Below, piece by piece: positions 7,353 to 14,252 of a stretch of DNA of 18,272 bases (position 1 is its first letter; each line of letters begins with the position of its first letter). A program made the position numbers and the translations under genes. The notes beneath the pieces are model-generated. The model did not search any database. It worked only from the letters and a program-made list of their open reading frames with translations, and had not been told where the DNA came from. The DNA comes from an uncultured Ruminococcus sp. (GTDB lineage: Bacteria > Bacillota > Clostridia > Oscillospirales > CAG-272). The stretch covers positions 1 to 18,272 of the forward strand of contig CACYWX010000015.1 of NCBI GenBank assembly GCA_902778205.1, given 5' to 3'.

Positions 7353-8410
7353 TCCGTTTCCTTTAGATGATAAGCCTGTTCCAGACGGCGGCATTCCTCC
7401 TCCGTGAGCCGGAGCACGCCGCCGTGACGCTTCTTCACACCACCCATGTCGTATTCCTCCGGCCCGAGCACGCGGAAATCGGTTTTCCCGGGCGCGTCCG
7501 TGACCAGGGGCAGGTACCCGAGACCATCGGCAAACCGGTCCGCCATGAGACAGGTGCGTCCGTCGGGGAGCGTAAAGGTCTCCGGTCCCTCCACGCCGGG
7601 CAGAGCGGAGAGGGCGGGGGAGGAGAGGATCGTCCATTGCCCCTCCAGCCGTTCCGCGGTCTCGAACAGCAGGCGCTGGGTCGCGTCGTCCCCGGAGATC
7701 CGGAACCAGGTCCCGTCATGCCGGAAGACGGTGGTGTCGATGATGTGCCCCGGCCGCTCGATCCAGAGCTTCGTCTCGGTGAAGTCCCGGAAATCCCGGG
7801 TCCGGCAGGCGTATATCCTCTGCTTCGGCTTCTCCCCGGGATCGGAGACCATGGAGGCGAAGAAGATGAAGAAGCAGTCCCGCTCCGGGTCGTACACGGA
7901 CTCCGGGGCCCAGACGCATCCGGCTTCCGGGATCCCCACCGTCTCCGCGCGCTCCTCGGACCAGCGGATCAGATCGTCGGACTCCCAGACGATGATGTCC
8001 CGGCTCCCGGCAAACTGCGCCTTTCCCCAGTCCGTGCCCCCCTCGATGCAGAGATCCGTGGCGATAATGAAGACCCTGCCCGTGCGGGGATCCCGGACGG
8101 GGAAGGGATCGCGGACGCCGTGGTCTCCGATATGGGAGCGGAGGACGGGTGTGGGGGAGAGATCCCGCCAGTGCAGGCCGTCCCGGCTCAGGGCGAACCA
8201 GATCTGCTCTCCGTCGGTGCGTGGGATCGGATTTCCCATGCCGTCCTTCTCCGGCAGCTCGCTGGTGAAGTGGACCAGAAGATACCCTCCCGCGGGATGC
8301 GCGGACTCCGAAAAGAGAACGGGCTTCATCCGGTTGTGCCCGTCCCGGAAGGCGGCGGGATCGGCGGACTGTCCCGGGATCGCCGGGGTTCTCTGCGCGG
8401 ATTCGTTCAT
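7349..8410 (-). CDS. GH43-like intracellular glycoside hydrolase
   Basis: A 353-residue protein with no signal peptide, so probably cytoplasmic. The repeated blade-like strands and the spaced acidic motifs fit the five-bladed propeller of family GH43 (beta-xylosidases, alpha-L-arabinofuranosidases): RDPF (100-103), WAPE (167-170), IDTTVF (224-229) and VEGPE (273-277). By analogy Asp225 and Glu274 are candidates for the pKa modulator and general acid, but the N-terminal general base is not assigned with confidence. The start is supported by GGAGGA seven bases before ATG 8410; an internal Met at residue 28 is less likely. It begins 45 bases after the GTPase-NYN gene and overlaps the uvrA-like gene by 4 bases. 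No sugar transporter or regulator is nearby, so the substrate is unknown. Confidence 0.7.
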   Translation of the reverse strand: MNESAQRTPAIPGQSADPAAFRDGHNRMKPVLFSESAHPAGGYLLVHFTSELPEKDGMGNPIPRTDGEQIWFALSRDGLHWRDLSPTPVLRSHIGDHGVRDPFPVRDPRTGRVFIIATDLCIEGGTDWGKAQFAGSRDIIVWESDDLIRWSEERAETVGIPEAGCVWAPESVYDPERDCFFIFFASMVSDPGEKPKQRIYACRTRDFRDFTETKLWIERPGHIIDTTVFRHDGTWFRISGDDATQRLLFETAERLEGQWTILSSPALSALPGVEGPETFTLPDGRTCLMADRFADGLGYLPLVTDAPGKTDFRVLGPEEYDMGGVKKRHGGVLRLTEEECRRLEQAYHLKETE

Positions 8411-8455
8411 GGATGCTTCCTCCGGATAAAATGGTGAGGTCCCGGGCGGAGCGCG

Positions 8456-11056
8456 TCAGCTCTCCCGGAGCTTTTTCAGAAACGCTTCGATCTCTTGGTC
8501 CACCGTCAGGATCTCCTCGCGGAATTCCCGGGCGGACAGGCGCAGCACGCCGGAGCGCACCGCCTGCAGCTGGATCAGCCCGTCGGAGGTCACCGCCCGG
8601 ACCGTGTAATCCTTCCCGATCTCGTAGATCAGCTTCTCGATGTAGGTGTCCGCCAGCTCACCCTCCTTCGTGAAGACCACGTGCAGGCCGTTCACGTCCT
8701 CCTTCCGCTCGCCGTCGCCCTTGACGTTGTAGGCGTCGAACACCACGATCATCTCCCGCTTCGTGAAGGCCTGATAGTTGGAGAGGATGTTCAAGAGGTC
8801 CCGCCTGGCCGTGTCCAGATCGTGCTCCGCCGTCCGGGCCAGCTCCTCCCAGGCGAAGATCACGTTGTAGCCGTCCACAATGTACAGGGATTTTTTGTAT
8901 TTGGGCTTCGTCACGTCCGGAGCGAAGGACTGCTCCTTCTTCGCCGTGCCGTACACCCGGCGGCGGATGGGCCCGAACTCCCGCTCCATGATGGCCTCCA
9001 GCTCCTTTTCATCCAGATTGAGGTTCTTCCGGATGATCTGACCGGCCCGGGCGTTGAGCTGTTCCTCCTCCGGGGGAGAGTCCGTCCCGGCGCTGTCCCG
9101 GAGCTTCAGCCCTTCCAGATGCATATACTGGGGCACCCAGGACCAGGGTACCACGATGCCGGCCCCGTGGGAGCAGAATACGGAATTCGGCGTGTTTTCC
9201 ACGTCGGCCTCGGGATCGTACCCGGCGTCCCGGATCACCTCCTCCGCGTTGTGGCAGGGGGCGTATCCGTCCATGCGGCAGGAGAACCGGCCCCGTCCGT
9301 GGGTGTAGGAGGCCACCTCCCGGGCGTAGTCTCCCACCGTGGCCACGGGAGCGCGCCCCTCCAGCACCGAAATCCCCGGGGACGCCTCGTGCTCGGTGAA
9401 GACGCCGGACCGGGCCAGGATGTCCGCCATGGCGCGCCCCACACACTCCCCGGGCAGCTCCAGACGGAAGGCGTACCAGGGTTCAAGCAGAACGCAGGCT
9501 CCCCGGAGAGAGGCGAACATGAGTCCCTCCCGCACCGCCCGGTAGGTGGCCTCCCGGAAGTCCCCGCCCACCGTGTGCTTCAGATGGGCACGGCCGGACA
9601 CCAGGGTGAGCTTCATGTCCGTGATCGGCGATCCGGTCAGCACCCCCAGATGGGTCTTCTCCTCCAGATGGGTCAGGATCAGCCTCTGCCAGTTCCGTTC
9701 CAGAAAGTTCTCGGAGCAGGTCGAATCGAAGATCAGACCCGAGCCCCGGGGAAGCGGCTCCATCAGCAGATGCACCTCGGCGTAATGGCGCAGGGGCTCG
9801 AAGTGTCCCACGCCCTCCACCGGCGCGGAAATGGTCTCCTTGTAGAGGATCCGCCCGTCGTCGAAGGATGCCTCCACCCCGAACCGCTCGGCGATGATCC
9901 GGGTCAGCACCTCGGTCTGCACCTCTCCCATGACCTGAGCGTGGATCTCTCCGTACCGCTCGTTCCAGACGATGTGCAGAAGCGGCTCCTCCTCCTCCAG
10001 CTCCCGGAATTTCGGCAGCAGGGTCCGGGGATCGGCGTCGGGAGGCAGGGTAATACGGTAGGTCAGCACCGGTTCCAGCAGGGGTGCCGGGGAGGCTGCC
10101 TCCGCCCCGAAGCCCATCCCGCTGCAGGTGGCGGACAGGCCGGTCACGGCGCAGACGTCCCCGGCGGACACCGATTCGGCTGTGTCGTACTTCGTGCCGG
10201 AGTAGAGCCGGATGCCGGTGATCTTCTCCTCGATGGGCTCGCTCTGTCCGGGGGCGATATACCGGACGGTCTGGCGGTTTGTGAGGGTCCCGCCGGTGAT
10301 CCGCAGGTATGTCAGCCGTCCGCCGGAGCCGTCGTGGCCGATCTTGTAGACCCGGGCTCCGAATTCCTCCCCCCATCGGGGCTCCTCCGTCAGATCGGAG
10401 AGGGCCGTGAGGAACCGCTCCACGCCGTCCATCCGCAGGCCGCTTCCGAAGAAGACGGGGAAGAGCTTCCTCTCCCGGATCAGCCGGATCCTGTCCCCGT
10501 TCTCCACCGCTCCGTCCGCCATGTAGGATTCAAACAGCGCTTCGTCGCACAGAGCGGTCTTCTCGTCCAGGTCCGGAGCCCCGGGATCGGTGAAATCCAC
10601 CGCGGCGGAGGACAGATGCTCCGCCATATCGGACAGCACCGCCGCCCGGTCCGCTCCGGCAAGATCCATCTTGGTGACGAAGACGAACACCGGCACCCCG
10701 TACCGTTCCAGCAGATGCCAGAGGGTCTCCGTATGGGCCTGAACGCCCTCGGAGCCGCTGATCACCAGCACGGCGTAATCCAGCACTCTGAGGACCCGCT
10801 CCGTCTCCGCGGAAAAATCCACGTGGCCGGGCGTGTCCAGCAGCGTGACGGACAGATCCCCGGCTGAGAAGCGGGCTTCCTTTGAGAAGATGGTGATGCC
10901 CCGCTCCCGCTCCAGCTCGTGGGTATCCAGATAGGTGTTGCGCCAGTCCACGCGGCCGGGCTTTCGGATCTTTCCGGCGGCGTAGAGCAGGGCCTCCGCC
11001 AGGGTGGTCTTGCCCGCGTCCACATGCGCCACGAGTCCTATGGTCAGTTTTTTCAT
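8456..11056 (-). CDS. TetM/EF-G-like translational GTPase fused to Rae1/YacP-type NYN nuclease
   Basis: An 866-residue cytoplasmic protein. Residues 1 to about 600 follow the ribosomal protection protein/EF-G plan. G motifs are AHVDAGKTT (10-18), RGITI (52-56), DTPGH (74-78) and TKMD (128-131); domains II to V follow, with the domain V run VLEGRAPVATVGDYAREV (564-581) and YTHGRGRF (584-591) matching the equivalent part of TetM. A linker follows (about 600-720, with SVFCSHGAG and YMHLE). Residues about 722-866 are an NYN/PIN-like nuclease of the YacP (Rae1) type, with the acidic residues kept: IVDGYN (Asp728), VVFDAYN (Asp774), DTYIEK (Asp803) and TSDG (Asp825). TetM-like proteins act at the ribosomal A-site region; B. 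subtilis Rae1 cuts mRNA there. A GTPase-delivered mRNA cleavage or rescue factor is inferred; tetracycline resistance is possible but unproven. GGAAGGA precedes ATG 11056. Confidence 0.88.
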   Translation of the reverse strand: MKKLTIGLVAHVDAGKTTLAEALLYAAGKIRKPGRVDWRNTYLDTHELERERGITIFSKEARFSAGDLSVTLLDTPGHVDFSAETERVLRVLDYAVLVISGSEGVQAHTETLWHLLERYGVPVFVFVTKMDLAGADRAAVLSDMAEHLSSAAVDFTDPGAPDLDEKTALCDEALFESYMADGAVENGDRIRLIRERKLFPVFFGSGLRMDGVERFLTALSDLTEEPRWGEEFGARVYKIGHDGSGGRLTYLRITGGTLTNRQTVRYIAPGQSEPIEEKITGIRLYSGTKYDTAESVSAGDVCAVTGLSATCSGMGFGAEAASPAPLLEPVLTYRITLPPDADPRTLLPKFRELEEEEPLLHIVWNERYGEIHAQVMGEVQTEVLTRIIAERFGVEASFDDGRILYKETISAPVEGVGHFEPLRHYAEVHLLMEPLPRGSGLIFDSTCSENFLERNWQRLILTHLEEKTHLGVLTGSPITDMKLTLVSGRAHLKHTVGGDFREATYRAVREGLMFASLRGACVLLEPWYAFRLELPGECVGRAMADILARSGVFTEHEASPGISVLEGRAPVATVGDYAREVASYTHGRGRFSCRMDGYAPCHNAEEVIRDAGYDPEADVENTPNSVFCSHGAGIVVPWSWVPQYMHLEGLKLRDSAGTDSPPEEEQLNARAGQIIRKNLNLDEKELEAIMEREFGPIRRRVYGTAKKEQSFAPDVTKPKYKKSLYIVDGYNVIFAWEELARTAEHDLDTARRDLLNILSNYQAFTKREMIVVFDAYNVKGDGERKEDVNGLHVVFTKEGELADTYIEKLIYEIGKDYTVRAVTSDGLIQLQAVRSGVLRLSAREFREEILTVDQEIEAFLKKLRES

Positions 11057-11086
11057 GGGTGAATCCTTCCGGGGGAATAGTATCTC

Positions 11087-11115
11087 ATTATAGCACAGAC
11101 ACCCCCGGGATTCAA
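11087..11115 (-). promoter_or_regulatory. Promoter of the GTPase-NYN / GH43 / uvrA-like operon
   Basis: On the - strand: TTGAAT (-35, 11115-11110), a 17-bp spacer, and a perfect TATAAT (-10, 11092-11087) with an extended TGC before it. The leader is only about 25 nt, so there is no room for an attenuator of the kind reported for tet(M). Expression is probably constitutive and strong. Confidence 0.85.
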
Positions 11116-11186
11116 CCGCAAATCGGTGAACACGCGCCGCCGCGGGACCGTTTTTTACGCCACCGGATATTTTTTTATAAAACCTC

Positions 11187-11215
11187 TTGACAGCGGCGCG
11201 CTTCGGTGCTATAAT
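11187..11215 (+). promoter_or_regulatory. Promoter of the T-box/trpB2 unit
   Basis: Perfect consensus TTGACA (11187-11192) and TATAAT (11210-11215) separated by 17 bp. It diverges from the GTPase-NYN promoter about 70 bp away. Confidence 0.9.
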
Positions 11216-11221
11216 GCGGTA

Positions 11222-11509
11222 AACCGATGAGGAAGAGTGAGTAGGTTCCGGACGAGCTTCTCAGAGAGCCGCGGGCGGTGGGATCGCGGCAGGTATCGCG
11301 GAATCGAATGGACTTCCGAGGGCGACCGGAAAGAATTCCCGGACAGGGGATTCCGGTATGGAAGCCGGAGAGGGATCTCCGTCAACAATATCCGGCGTAT
11401 GATGGTACGCATGAGTGGGCGCGGATTCCGCGTCAAGCCGGGTGGCACCGCAGGAATGATGTTTCATCCTGTCCCAGCTTCAATCGTTGGGACGGGATTT
11501 TTGTTTTTC
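11222..11509 (+). promoter_or_regulatory. T-box riboswitch, tryptophan specifier
   Basis: A full transcriptional T-box leader. Stem I begins with GAGGAAGAGTGAGTAG (from 11229) and includes AGAGAG and GGTGGGA elements. GGAAG at its base pairs with CTTCC (11313-11317), and just before that arm lies GAATGGA with the specifier codon TGG (11309-11311), that is Trp. The antiterminator carries the diagnostic GGGTGGCACCGC (11440-11451). Its TGGC bulge matches the CCA end plus a G discriminator base, as in bacterial tRNA-Trp. A terminator closes the leader. Uncharged tRNA-Trp should therefore allow read-through into trpB2. The limits given are approximate at the 5' side. Confidence 0.93.
11468..11509 (+). 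terminator. Intrinsic terminator of the Trp T-box
   Basis: CCTGTCCCA (11468-11476) pairs with TGGGACGGG (11488-11496, one G-U pair), followed by TTTTTGTTTTT. It lies directly after the antiterminator region, as expected for the competing hairpin of a T-box. Confidence 0.88.
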
Positions 11510-11579
11510 TTCCCTGTCCCGGAACCATCATTTCACATTCCGAAATACGGACATCCCTAAAAGGGAAAGGAGAACAGAC

Positions 11580-12953
11580 ATGGCACAGCAGGAAATCCCC
11601 TACAAGATCTATCTGGAAGAAAACGAGATGCCGAAGGCGTGGTACAACGTCCGGGCGGATATGAAGAACAAGCCGGCTCCGCTGCTCAATCCCGCAACCG
11701 GCAGGCCCATGACGGCCGAGGAGCTCTCCGGCGTCTTCTGCCGTGAGCTGGTGGCTCAGGAGCTGAACGACACCGACCGGGAGATCCCGATCCCGCAGGA
11801 GATCCGCGACTTCTACCGGATGTACCGGCCGTCCCCGCTGGTGCGGGCCTACTGCCTGGAGAAGAAGCTGGATACCCCGGCGAAGATCTACTATAAGTTC
11901 GAGGGCAACAACACCTCCGGCTCCCATAAGCTCAACTCCGCCATCGCCCAGGCTTACTATGCCAAAAAGCAGGGACTGCGCGGCGTCACCACCGAGACCG
12001 GCGCGGGACAGTGGGGGACGGCGCTCTCCATGGCCTGCGCGTATTTCGAGCTGGACTGCAGGGTCTACATGGTGAAGGTGTCCTATGAGCAGAAGCCCTT
12101 CCGCCGGGAGGTCATGCGGACCTACGGCGCGTCCGTGACTCCCTCTCCCTCCATGGATACGGCGGTGGGCCGTGCCATCAACGAGCGGTTCCCGGGCACC
12201 ACGGGCTCCCTGGGCTGCGCCATTTCCGAGGCGGTGGAGGCGGCCACGACCCGGGAGGGCTACCGTTACGTGCTGGGGTCCGTCCTGAATCAGGTCCTGC
12301 TCCATCAGTCCGTCATCGGGCTTGAGACCAAGGCGGCGCTGGACAAATACGGCATCGTGCCGGACGTCATCATCGGATGCGCGGGCGGCGGGTCCAACCT
12401 GGGCGGCCTGATCTCTCCCTTCATGGGCGAGAAGCTCCGGGGCGAGCGGGACTACCGGATCGTGGCGGTGGAGCCGGCGTCCTGCCCGTCCCTCACCCGC
12501 GGCCGGTTTGCCTACGACTTCTGCGACACCGGAAAGGTCTGCCCTCTGGCGAAGATGTACACCCTGGGCTCCGGCTTCATCCCGGCTCCCAACCACGCCG
12601 GCGGACTGCGCTACCACGGCATGAGCTCCATCCTGTCCCAGCTCTACCACGATGGGTACATGGAGGCCGTTTCCGTGCCCCAGACGCAGGTGTTCGAGGC
12701 GGCGGAGTACTTCGCCCGGTGCGAGGGAATCCTGCCCGCTCCGGAATCCTCCCACGCCATCCGCGCCGCCATCGACGAGGCCCTGAAGTGCCGCGAAACC
12801 GGGAAGGAGGAGACCATCGTCTTCGGCCTCACCGGCACCGGCTACTTCGACATGGTGGCCTATGAAAAATTCCACGACGGAAAGATGGAGGACTACATCC
12901 CCACCGACGAGGAGCTGGAGAAGTCCTTCGCCGGTCTGCCGCAGATCGGGTGA
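11580..12953 (+). CDS. trpB: TrpB2-type tryptophan synthase beta subunit
   Basis: A 457-residue cytoplasmic PLP enzyme that makes L-tryptophan from indole and serine. Its length and divergent N-terminal region fit the TrpB2 branch, which often acts without TrpA. Seen: the PLP lysine in GSHKLNS (Lys117), the catalytic Glu in ETGAGQWG (Glu139), and the phosphate-binding loop GGGSNLGG (269-276). ATG 11580 has AGGAG seven to eight bases upstream and starts the usual MAQQEIPYKIYL N-terminus. It is the only trp gene here and sits directly behind the Trp T-box, so it is expected to be made when charged tRNA-Trp is scarce. Without trpA or other pathway genes nearby, its likely job is salvage of free indole from the environment or from tryptophanase producers, though the rest of the pathway may lie elsewhere. 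Confidence 0.93.
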   Translation: MAQQEIPYKIYLEENEMPKAWYNVRADMKNKPAPLLNPATGRPMTAEELSGVFCRELVAQELNDTDREIPIPQEIRDFYRMYRPSPLVRAYCLEKKLDTPAKIYYKFEGNNTSGSHKLNSAIAQAYYAKKQGLRGVTTETGAGQWGTALSMACAYFELDCRVYMVKVSYEQKPFRREVMRTYGASVTPSPSMDTAVGRAINERFPGTTGSLGCAISEAVEAATTREGYRYVLGSVLNQVLLHQSVIGLETKAALDKYGIVPDVIIGCAGGGSNLGGLISPFMGEKLRGERDYRIVAVEPASCPSLTRGRFAYDFCDTGKVCPLAKMYTLGSGFIPAPNHAGGLRYHGMSSILSQLYHDGYMEAVSVPQTQVFEAAEYFARCEGILPAPESSHAIRAAIDEALKCRETGKEETIVFGLTGTGYFDMVAYEKFHDGKMEDYIPTDEELEKSFAGLPQIG

Positions 12954-12993
12954 GGGATCATGTAATCGGCATCCCATAGCAAGCATCAAATTG

Positions 12994-13047
12994 AAACAAA
13001 ACAAGCTGTATTTTCAGCCACAGGGCAGTATACAGCTTGTTTTGTTT
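12994..13047. terminator. Strong bidirectional terminator hairpin
   Basis: A perfect 17-bp stem joins 12994-13010 and 13031-13047 (core ACAAGCTGTA/TACAGCTTGT), with T-rich sequence after the hairpin on both strands. It ends trpB2 transcription and overlaps the stop codon of the convergent membrane-protein gene. It marks the left edge of the AT-rich stretch. Confidence 0.8.
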
Positions 13048-13486
13048 ATTGTTGATTCTGCGTGAACAGCCATTTGCTTATCCTGAGGATCAACCAGTAG
13101 ATAATTCCTCCACAAACATAGCATACAATATCAATCGGATCAGAAATTGAGGATGGTTTCATGACCGGCGTCACATATTCCCATATACTTCCGACAGCAA
13201 GACACAGAGCGGTTATCTCCATCAGTTTTGTTATTCTTTTGTTGATCAATTGGAGTAAAAGGTTTACATAAGAAACCAAAAAGGTTGTGCTGATCAAGTC
13301 GTTGAAGTAACTGACGCAGAAATAATGCCACCAGCCTTTCGTGAGGGGCTTAATAACTATATTGTTAAGTAAATACAGAACAGAAACTATCGCGATAATA
13401 GAAATGTTAAGCTTTTTCCTATAGTTGCTTTCAGAATCGCTCTTTCCTTGATCAATCTGCTGACTATATTGTTTGTGGAGAATCAG
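13046..13486 (-). CDS. Hypothetical polytopic membrane protein lacking an ATG start
   Basis: An open frame of 146 codons with about three to four hydrophobic segments (NISIIAIVSVLYLL; TTFLVSYVNLLLQLI; EITALCLAVGSIWEYVTP; DPIDIVCYVCGGIIYWLIL). The end (WEYVTP, SSISDPIDI, YVCGGIIYWL) recalls small uncharacterised clostridial membrane proteins, but no named family is claimed. No ATG occurs before the last third of the frame. The earliest possible start is a CTG at 13486 that overlaps the TGA of the upstream 27-residue reading frame. Either it is translated by coupling from a rare start, or it is the frameshifted continuation of that small ORF (a slip at TTT in AGT TTT ATC would join them), or it is a decaying gene. 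Base composition is clearly more AT-rich than the surrounding genes. Confidence 0.5.
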   Translation of the reverse strand: MILHKQYSQQIDQGKSDSESNYRKKLNISIIAIVSVLYLLNNIVIKPLTKGWWHYFCVSYFNDLISTTFLVSYVNLLLQLINKRITKLMEITALCLAVGSIWEYVTPVMKPSSISDPIDIVCYVCGGIIYWLILRISKWLFTQNQQ

Positions 13487-13566
13487 ATAAAACTAATCAA
13501 CAGAATTGCTACGATTATCGCAAATACGATAGACCAGAATCCCATTCCACCTTGATTGTTGCCCAT
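13483..13566 (-). CDS. Small single-helix membrane peptide
   Basis: A 27-residue reading frame: MGNNQGG, then one hydrophobic helix ending LLISFI. It has a good ribosome site (AAAGGAG six bases before ATG 13566) and begins 28 bases after the zinc-ribbon gene in the same direction. Its stop (TGA) overlaps the first possible codon (CTG) of the following membrane ORF. It may be a genuine small membrane peptide or the N-terminus of that protein separated by a one-base frameshift. Function unknown. Confidence 0.5.
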   Translation of the reverse strand: MGNNQGGMGFWSIVFAIIVAILLISFI

Positions 13567-13594
13567 GTAGTTCTCCTTTCAGTGATTTATCCTC

Positions 13595-13846
13595 TTACCA
13601 TCTTCCGGTTGCCTTCATAGCGTATTCGAAATTCTTGTAGCATTGTTTGCACATGTTTGTGGTTACAATACTTCTGAAGTTCCCCCCTGGGTCACCTGCT
13701 TCAAATGTTCGGCCGCACACTTTACAGGTTAACGATTTATGCGTTTCGCTTCCTCCTCCGGAAGCAAGACCAGCACAGATGATCACAACGATTAAGACGA
13801 TGACAAAGATTATTACATACAGCTTGAGGTTTGAACTGCTGCCCAT
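13595..13846 (-). CDS. Small membrane protein with zinc-ribbon domain
   Basis: An 83-residue protein with an N-terminal transmembrane helix (about 8-29, very rich in V and I) and a soluble C-terminus with two CxxC pairs: CKVC (41-44) and CKQC (66-69). This spacing fits a treble-clef or zinc-ribbon fold binding one Zn(II). The frame is open upstream, but ATG 13846 is chosen because GGAGGTGG lies just before it. It is the first gene behind a strong - strand promoter flanked by two operator-like sites, divergent from an XRE regulator that probably controls it. The family was not recognised. Membrane-tethered sensor or protein-quality roles are possible but unsupported. Confidence 0.75.
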   Translation of the reverse strand: MGSSSNLKLYVIIFVIVLIVVIICAGLASGGGSETHKSLTCKVCGRTFEAGDPGGNFRSIVTTNMCKQCYKNFEYAMKATGRW

Positions 13847-13873
13847 ATTTCCACCTCCTTCCTTCTGTATAAA

Positions 13874-13942
13874 AACCAAATGGTTATAAACTGCGTTTAG
13901 TATACTACATCCGGGGTACAATGTCAATACCAATTGGTTATA
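13874..13942. repeat. Pair of operator-like repeats ACCAAWTGGTTATA
   Basis: ACCAAATGGTTATA (13875-13888) and ACCAATTGGTTATA (13929-13942) differ at one base and are 54 bp apart, about five helical turns. The core of each is a palindrome (AACCAAATGGTT with one mismatched pair; ACCAATTGGT perfect). One abuts the -35 of the - strand promoter and lies just before the regulator's ribosome site. The other covers about +4 to +18 of the - strand transcript. The layout fits cooperative binding by the adjacent XRE protein. Confidence 0.65.
13899..13927 (-). promoter_or_regulatory. Promoter of the zinc-ribbon/membrane peptide operon
   Basis: On the - strand: TTGACA (13927-13922), a 17-bp spacer, and TATACT (13904-13899). 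It lies between the two ACCAAWTGGTTATA sites, so repressor bound at both would block it. Confidence 0.85.
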
Positions 13943-13955
13943 TCCTGGAGGAAAA

Positions 13956-14192
13956 ATGGACAGCTACTACAGACGTCTGCGGGATCTGCGCGAGGACCAC
14001 GACATGACCCAGGCGCAGGTTGCGGCTTATCTGGACATGCAGCAGCCGCAGTATTACCGGTATGAGAAAGGATTGAGGGACATCCCCAGCGACATTCTGA
14101 TCCGTCTCGCTCTGCTTTACCACACATCGACGGACTACATTCTGGAGCTGACGGACAATCCCGTGCCGTATACGGACAGAAGAAGCAAATGA
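13956..14192 (+). CDS. XRE-family HTH transcriptional regulator
   Basis: A 78-residue protein that is essentially one Cro/C1-type helix-turn-helix domain: YYRRLRDLREDHDMTQAQVAAYL, then QQPQYYRYEKGLRDIPSDILIRLALLYHTSTDYIL. It has no sensor domain, so any signal must act by dimerisation, degradation or a partner. Ribosome site GGAGG lies five bases before ATG 13956. It is transcribed away from the zinc-ribbon operon, and the shared 110-bp region holds two near-identical palindromic sites, one next to its own ribosome site, which suggests it represses the operon and itself. A weak -10 (TACAAT, 13917-13922) is the best promoter seen for it. Its base composition is closer to the host than that of the divergent genes. 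Confidence 0.88.
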   Translation: MDSYYRRLRDLREDHDMTQAQVAAYLDMQQPQYYRYEKGLRDIPSDILIRLALLYHTSTDYILELTDNPVPYTDRRSK

Positions 14193-14199
14193 ACCGAAA

Positions 14200-14232
14200 A
14201 AGGGAAGCCCCACGCTTCACGGGACTTCCCTT
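14200..14232 (-). terminator. Terminator shared by paaK and the XRE gene
   Basis: AAGGGAAG (14200-14207) pairs with CTTCCCTT (14225-14232), with further C/G pairs inside. On the - strand the hairpin is followed by TTTTT, so it mainly terminates paaK. On the + strand the following TTCGTTGTTCTG is a weak U-tract for the regulator gene. Confidence 0.75.
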
Positions 14233-14252
14233 CGTTGTTCTGTTCGGCAGTA

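Noticed and set aside
8495..10867. 790-codon open frame on the + strand opposite the GTPase-NYN gene
   Set aside because: Antisense shadow. The - strand frame has clear GTPase and nuclease motifs; this one has none. The long + strand frames at 5799-6974 and 7367-8437 and the - strand frame at 11433-13004 are rejected for the same reason.
8456..11056. Calling this gene a tetracycline resistance determinant such as tet(M) or tet(W)
   Set aside because: The GTPase half is divergent and the protein carries a C-terminal nuclease of about 145 residues that Tet proteins lack. There is no tet-type leader, so resistance cannot be claimed from sequence.
13140..13331. 63-codon - strand frame overlapping the AT-rich membrane ORF
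   Set aside because: It is an out-of-frame shadow with no ribosome site. The other frame has continuous hydrophobic segments typical of a membrane protein.
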